This document shows, one piece after another, positions 6,013 through 8,174 of a stretch of DNA of 8,174 bases. The position numbers and the translations under genes were made by a program. Every line of letters begins with the position of its first letter. Position 1 is the first letter of the stretch. Source of the stretch: UBA1206 sp041672465 (lineage in GTDB: Bacteria; Bacillota; Clostridia; Oscillospirales; CAG-382); contig JBAYZO010000065.1 of the NCBI GenBank assembly GCA_041672465.1, positions 1 through 8,174 on the forward strand, written 5' to 3'. Below the pieces are notes generated by a model. The model saw only the letters and a list, made by a program, of their open reading frames with translations. It was not told the DNA's origin and made no database searches.

Positions 6013-7950
6013 TTAAATAAGCGAGGTTAGCTGTTCTTCCCAAAGCGCGTTAACGGCATCCGAGGGATAAACCCCGTTTCGGGGAAAAGATACCCCGCCG
6101 ATTATCGGGTAATCGGGGAAGCATGATCTCTTATATTGCGAGGGAAGAAAACGTTTGTAAAAAACGCCGAAAGTTTTTTTAATTGTCTCCGCTTTATAAA
6201 CGCCCTCAAACGCGGTTTTGGCGAGGAAAAATATCTTTTTGGGCGGGAAAGCATATTTCAAATGATAGTACAAAATAAAGTCATGTATGGGATAGGGGCC
6301 TATTATGTCTTCGGTTTTTTGGGATATCTTATCTTTTTCCGGGGGGAGGAGCTCGGGGGAAATCGGGGTAGCGCAAATGTCAAGCAGTACGTTTTTAAGA
6401 GGCGAGGCGGGCAACGAATCGGCAAAGCTTTCCACCACATATCTGACGGCCGTTTTGGGAAGCCCCGCGTTTACCGAATACATCGACATATGGTCGCCGC
6501 CGTAAGTGGTAAAGCCAAGCGCCAGTTCCGACATATTTCCCGTGCCTATCATGACCCCGCCTTCCATATTGGCGATATCCATGGCGACTTGTGTTCTCTC
6601 CCTCGCTTGGGCGTTCTCAAACGCGGCGTCATGGATATCCTCGCCGTGGGAAATATCCCGCAGGTGGGATTTTAATGTATTTGTTATATCAATAACCCTG
6701 TAATCCACCCCAAGGGCGGCGCATATGTCTTTGGCGTTTTTAAGCGTGCGGCTTGTAGTGCCGAAAGCGGGGAGACAAAGGCAAATAATTTCCGAGGGCT
6801 GTTTGCCCATAAGGCGGGTCGCCCTCTCGCAGACAATAAGCGCCAGCGTGGAGTCAAGCCCGCCGGAAATATTAATAACCGGTCTCGCGGAAAGGGCTTC
6901 AAGCCTTTTTTTAAGGGCGTGGGCTTGAATGTCAAGGATTTCGCGCCATCTTTCGCCGCCGGCTGAAGTTTTTTCGCCGGTCGGCAAAAAGGGATACGCG
7001 TTTATCTTCCTGCGGAGTCCGGTTTGTTCGGCCGCTTTTTTAGGTAAATCGAAATGAATCTTTAGAAAAAACTCGTTGGTATTCATATTTGTTTTGTCGT
7101 TAAAATAGCGCGTGCTTTTCAGTGAGGTAATTTTTTCGCAGTCTATTTCCGCGATAACATCGGAAAACTCAAAAGGCCGGGAAGACGCGATAATATCGCC
7201 CGCCTCGGCGATAACGTTTTGTCCGGAATAAACATCGTAGGATGTTGACTCCCCCTCCCCCGCCGACGCGAATATATATCCGCAGGGGGTTCTTTTTGTA
7301 TGGGAAGTTATAAGGTTACCTAAGTGTGTTTCGCTTGACACCCGCTTTGGGTAAGCGGCGGAGTCGATGATTATGTTCGCGCCGGAGGCGGCGAGGTGTG
7401 TCGAAAACGGAACGGGAGAAAAAACCCCGCGGCCGCTCTCAACCGCGAAGGTGAAAAATTCGTCGTCATTGGAACAAAAAACAAGGTTTGTCCCGAAAAG
7501 GGTTTCTCTCCACAAAAAGCCCATTGCCGAGGCTTTATTTTCGGTGGAGTTCGGGCAGTCGTCAAAAAAGTTTTGGCTTTGCGGGGAAACAGGGCTTATA
7601 CAGCGTTTCGGCACAACGCCCAAAACCTTGCCGCCGTATAGCACCGCGACTCCGCTGTAAACAAAGTCCCCGCGCGCAAAAGGAAAGCCCACGGCAAAAA
7701 CGCAGCCAAGCTCCGCCGTGGCGGCCGCGATTTCGGTGACGGCGCTCATGGCGGCATCGGTGACAAGCCTTTGAGAAAGGTTGTTCCCGCAGGTAAAGCC
7801 GGTCACGCACAGTTCCGGGAACACGGCGAGAGACACGCCGTTTTTAGCGAGAAAGGCGGCTTTTTCAATTATTCTTTGTGTGTTCCCTTTGATGTCGCAA
7901 GGGAGCGTTTTGACGGACGCGGCGGCGGAAGTAACAAAACCGTAATTCAC
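6013..7950 (-). CDS. nadE: NAD+ synthetase, two-domain type, with apparently inactive glutaminase domain
   Basis: This enzyme makes NAD+ from deamido-NAD+, ATP and nitrogen, the last step of NAD synthesis. It has 645 residues from the GTG at 7950 (numbering used here). The N-terminal nitrilase-type glutaminase domain (about 1-280) keeps E46 (FPELCVTGF) and K115 (VPKRC), with the same 69-residue spacing as the catalytic pair of the Mtb enzyme. Where the family has V-E-x-C-E-D, this protein has V-E-S-G-R-G, with Gly173 (codon 7432-7434) in the nucleophile position. The C-terminal synthetase looks intact: P-loop S-G-G-L-D-S (362-367), AFGTTSRT, ENAQARERT, GTGNMSELALG (from 469) and GDHMSMYSVN (485-494). 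I chose GTG 7950 over GTG 7959 because GAGGTG (7957-7962) lies 6 bases upstream and MNYGF is the usual family beginning. A strong promoter lies upstream. If the glutaminase is dead, the enzyme would use free ammonia. Confidence 0.93.
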   Translation of the reverse strand: MNYGFVTSAAASVKTLPCDIKGNTQRIIEKAAFLAKNGVSLAVFPELCVTGFTCGNNLSQRLVTDAAMSAVTEIAAATAELGCVFAVGFPFARGDFVYSGVAVLYGGKVLGVVPKRCISPVSPQSQNFFDDCPNSTENKASAMGFLWRETLFGTNLVFCSNDDEFFTFAVESGRGVFSPVPFSTHLAASGANIIIDSAAYPKRVSSETHLGNLITSHTKRTPCGYIFASAGEGESTSYDVYSGQNVIAEAGDIIASSRPFEFSDVIAEIDCEKITSLKSTRYFNDKTNMNTNEFFLKIHFDLPKKAAEQTGLRRKINAYPFLPTGEKTSAGGERWREILDIQAHALKKRLEALSARPVINISGGLDSTLALIVCERATRLMGKQPSEIICLCLPAFGTTSRTLKNAKDICAALGVDYRVIDITNTLKSHLRDISHGEDIHDAAFENAQARERTQVAMDIANMEGGVMIGTGNMSELALGFTTYGGDHMSMYSVNAGLPKTAVRYVVESFADSLPASPLKNVLLDICATPISPELLPPEKDKISQKTEDIIGPYPIHDFILYYHLKYAFPPKKIFFLAKTAFEGVYKAETIKKTFGVFYKRFLPSQYKRSCFPDYPIIGGVSFPRNGVYPSDAVNALWEEQLTSLI

Positions 7951-7956
7951 AAATAC

Positions 7957-7962
7957 CACCTC
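7957..7962 (-). promoter_or_regulatory. nadE: nadE ribosome-binding site, decides GTG start at 7950
   Basis: GAGGTG on the minus strand is complementary to the 16S anti-Shine-Dalgarno sequence and lies 6 bases before GTG 7948-7950. An earlier in-frame GTG (7957-7959) is part of this site and therefore an unlikely start. Confidence 0.6.
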
Positions 7963-7981
7963 GGTGATAAATTTCGCTTTT

Positions 7982-8010
7982 ATTATAACCCTAATTTTCT
8001 TTTAAGTCAA
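7982..8010 (-). promoter_or_regulatory. Near-consensus sigma-A promoter of nadE
   Basis: On the minus strand TTGACT (8005-8010, five of six) is followed by exactly 17 bases and a perfect TATAAT (7982-7987). The expected transcription start near 7975 gives a leader of only about 25 bases to the nadE GTG, leaving no space for a riboswitch. I see no recognisable operator for a NAD repressor around it. Confidence 0.8.
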
Positions 8011-8174
8011 TAAACCGGCGGCAAATAGTGCGAAATAGTTTAAAAATTCGTTAATTCCCAAAGTAAATTCCACAGTTGGTAGGGGGTTGAAATTAGATTG
8101 AGAAATCAGTGGAAGTTTGTTTGAGAAACACGAAAAAGAATAAAAAGAAGAATCAAAAAGCAGTATAAAATAGC

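Noticed and set aside
6136..6675. Open frame of about 179 codons on the + strand opposite nadE
   Set aside because: Antisense to conserved synthetase motifs of nadE, with no ribosome site or recognisable domain.
7951..7959. GTG at 7957-7959 as the nadE start
   Set aside because: This codon is part of the likely Shine-Dalgarno GAGGTG; GTG 7948-7950 has correct spacing and the expected N-terminal sequence.
8162..8170. TATAAAAT on the + strand as a -10 box for a rightward gene
   Set aside because: No -35 element at a suitable distance, in a purine-rich AT tract where such matches are common.
8002..8172. Open frame on the minus strand running in from the right edge (57 codons to TAA)
   Set aside because: AT-rich and low-complexity, unlike the neighbouring genes; it overlaps the nadE -35 box and shows no family resemblance. 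A truncated upstream gene end cannot be fully excluded.

Overview
The window reads like a chromosomal segment of a gut or rumen Clostridium-class bacterium, probably Oscillospiraceae/Ruminococcaceae. This is inferred from a secreted CotH-family protein ending in a type I dockerin, a two-domain NAD synthetase of the Firmicutes/Mtb layout, strong AGGAGG Shine-Dalgarno sites, and moderately GC-rich genes separated by AT-rich gaps. No mobile element, tRNA, rRNA or CRISPR array is recognisable.

All five supported genes lie on the minus strand, so transcription runs from right to left. The order is: nadE (NAD+ synthetase, 7950-6013), a secreted CotH-like kinase with dockerin (5970-4291), tldD (4240-2846), pmbA/tldE (2840-1542), a 338-base non-coding gap containing an unusual cluster of hairpins, and a lipoprotein with a penicillin-recognising serine hydrolase fold (1203-148). 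nadE has a near-consensus promoter. The cotH-like gene follows it after 42 bases, with a small hairpin between them. tldD and pmbA are almost certainly one translationally coupled unit, because the pmbA ribosome-binding site is made from the last codons of tldD. The left 147 bases carry a good promoter reading out of the window to the left. The right edge (8011-8174) is AT-rich, with a purine-rich tract on the + strand and no supportable gene.

Two observations stand out. First, the nitrilase-type glutaminase half of NadE keeps the catalytic Glu and Lys, but the cysteine motif (V-E-x-C-E-D in the family) reads V-E-S-G-R-G. The nucleophile is missing while the synthetase half looks intact, so this may be a glutaminase-dead, ammonia-using enzyme. 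Second, the 1244-1410 gap holds a predicted three-way-junction fold followed by two tandem 22-base palindromes. These two differ by a compensatory base-pair change, which suggests selection for the fold or symmetry. It may be a structured RNA leader, a tandem operator or a small repeat element.

The genes do not form one obvious pathway: cofactor synthesis, an exported kinase-like enzyme, a metallopeptidase pair and a cell-envelope lipoprotein.
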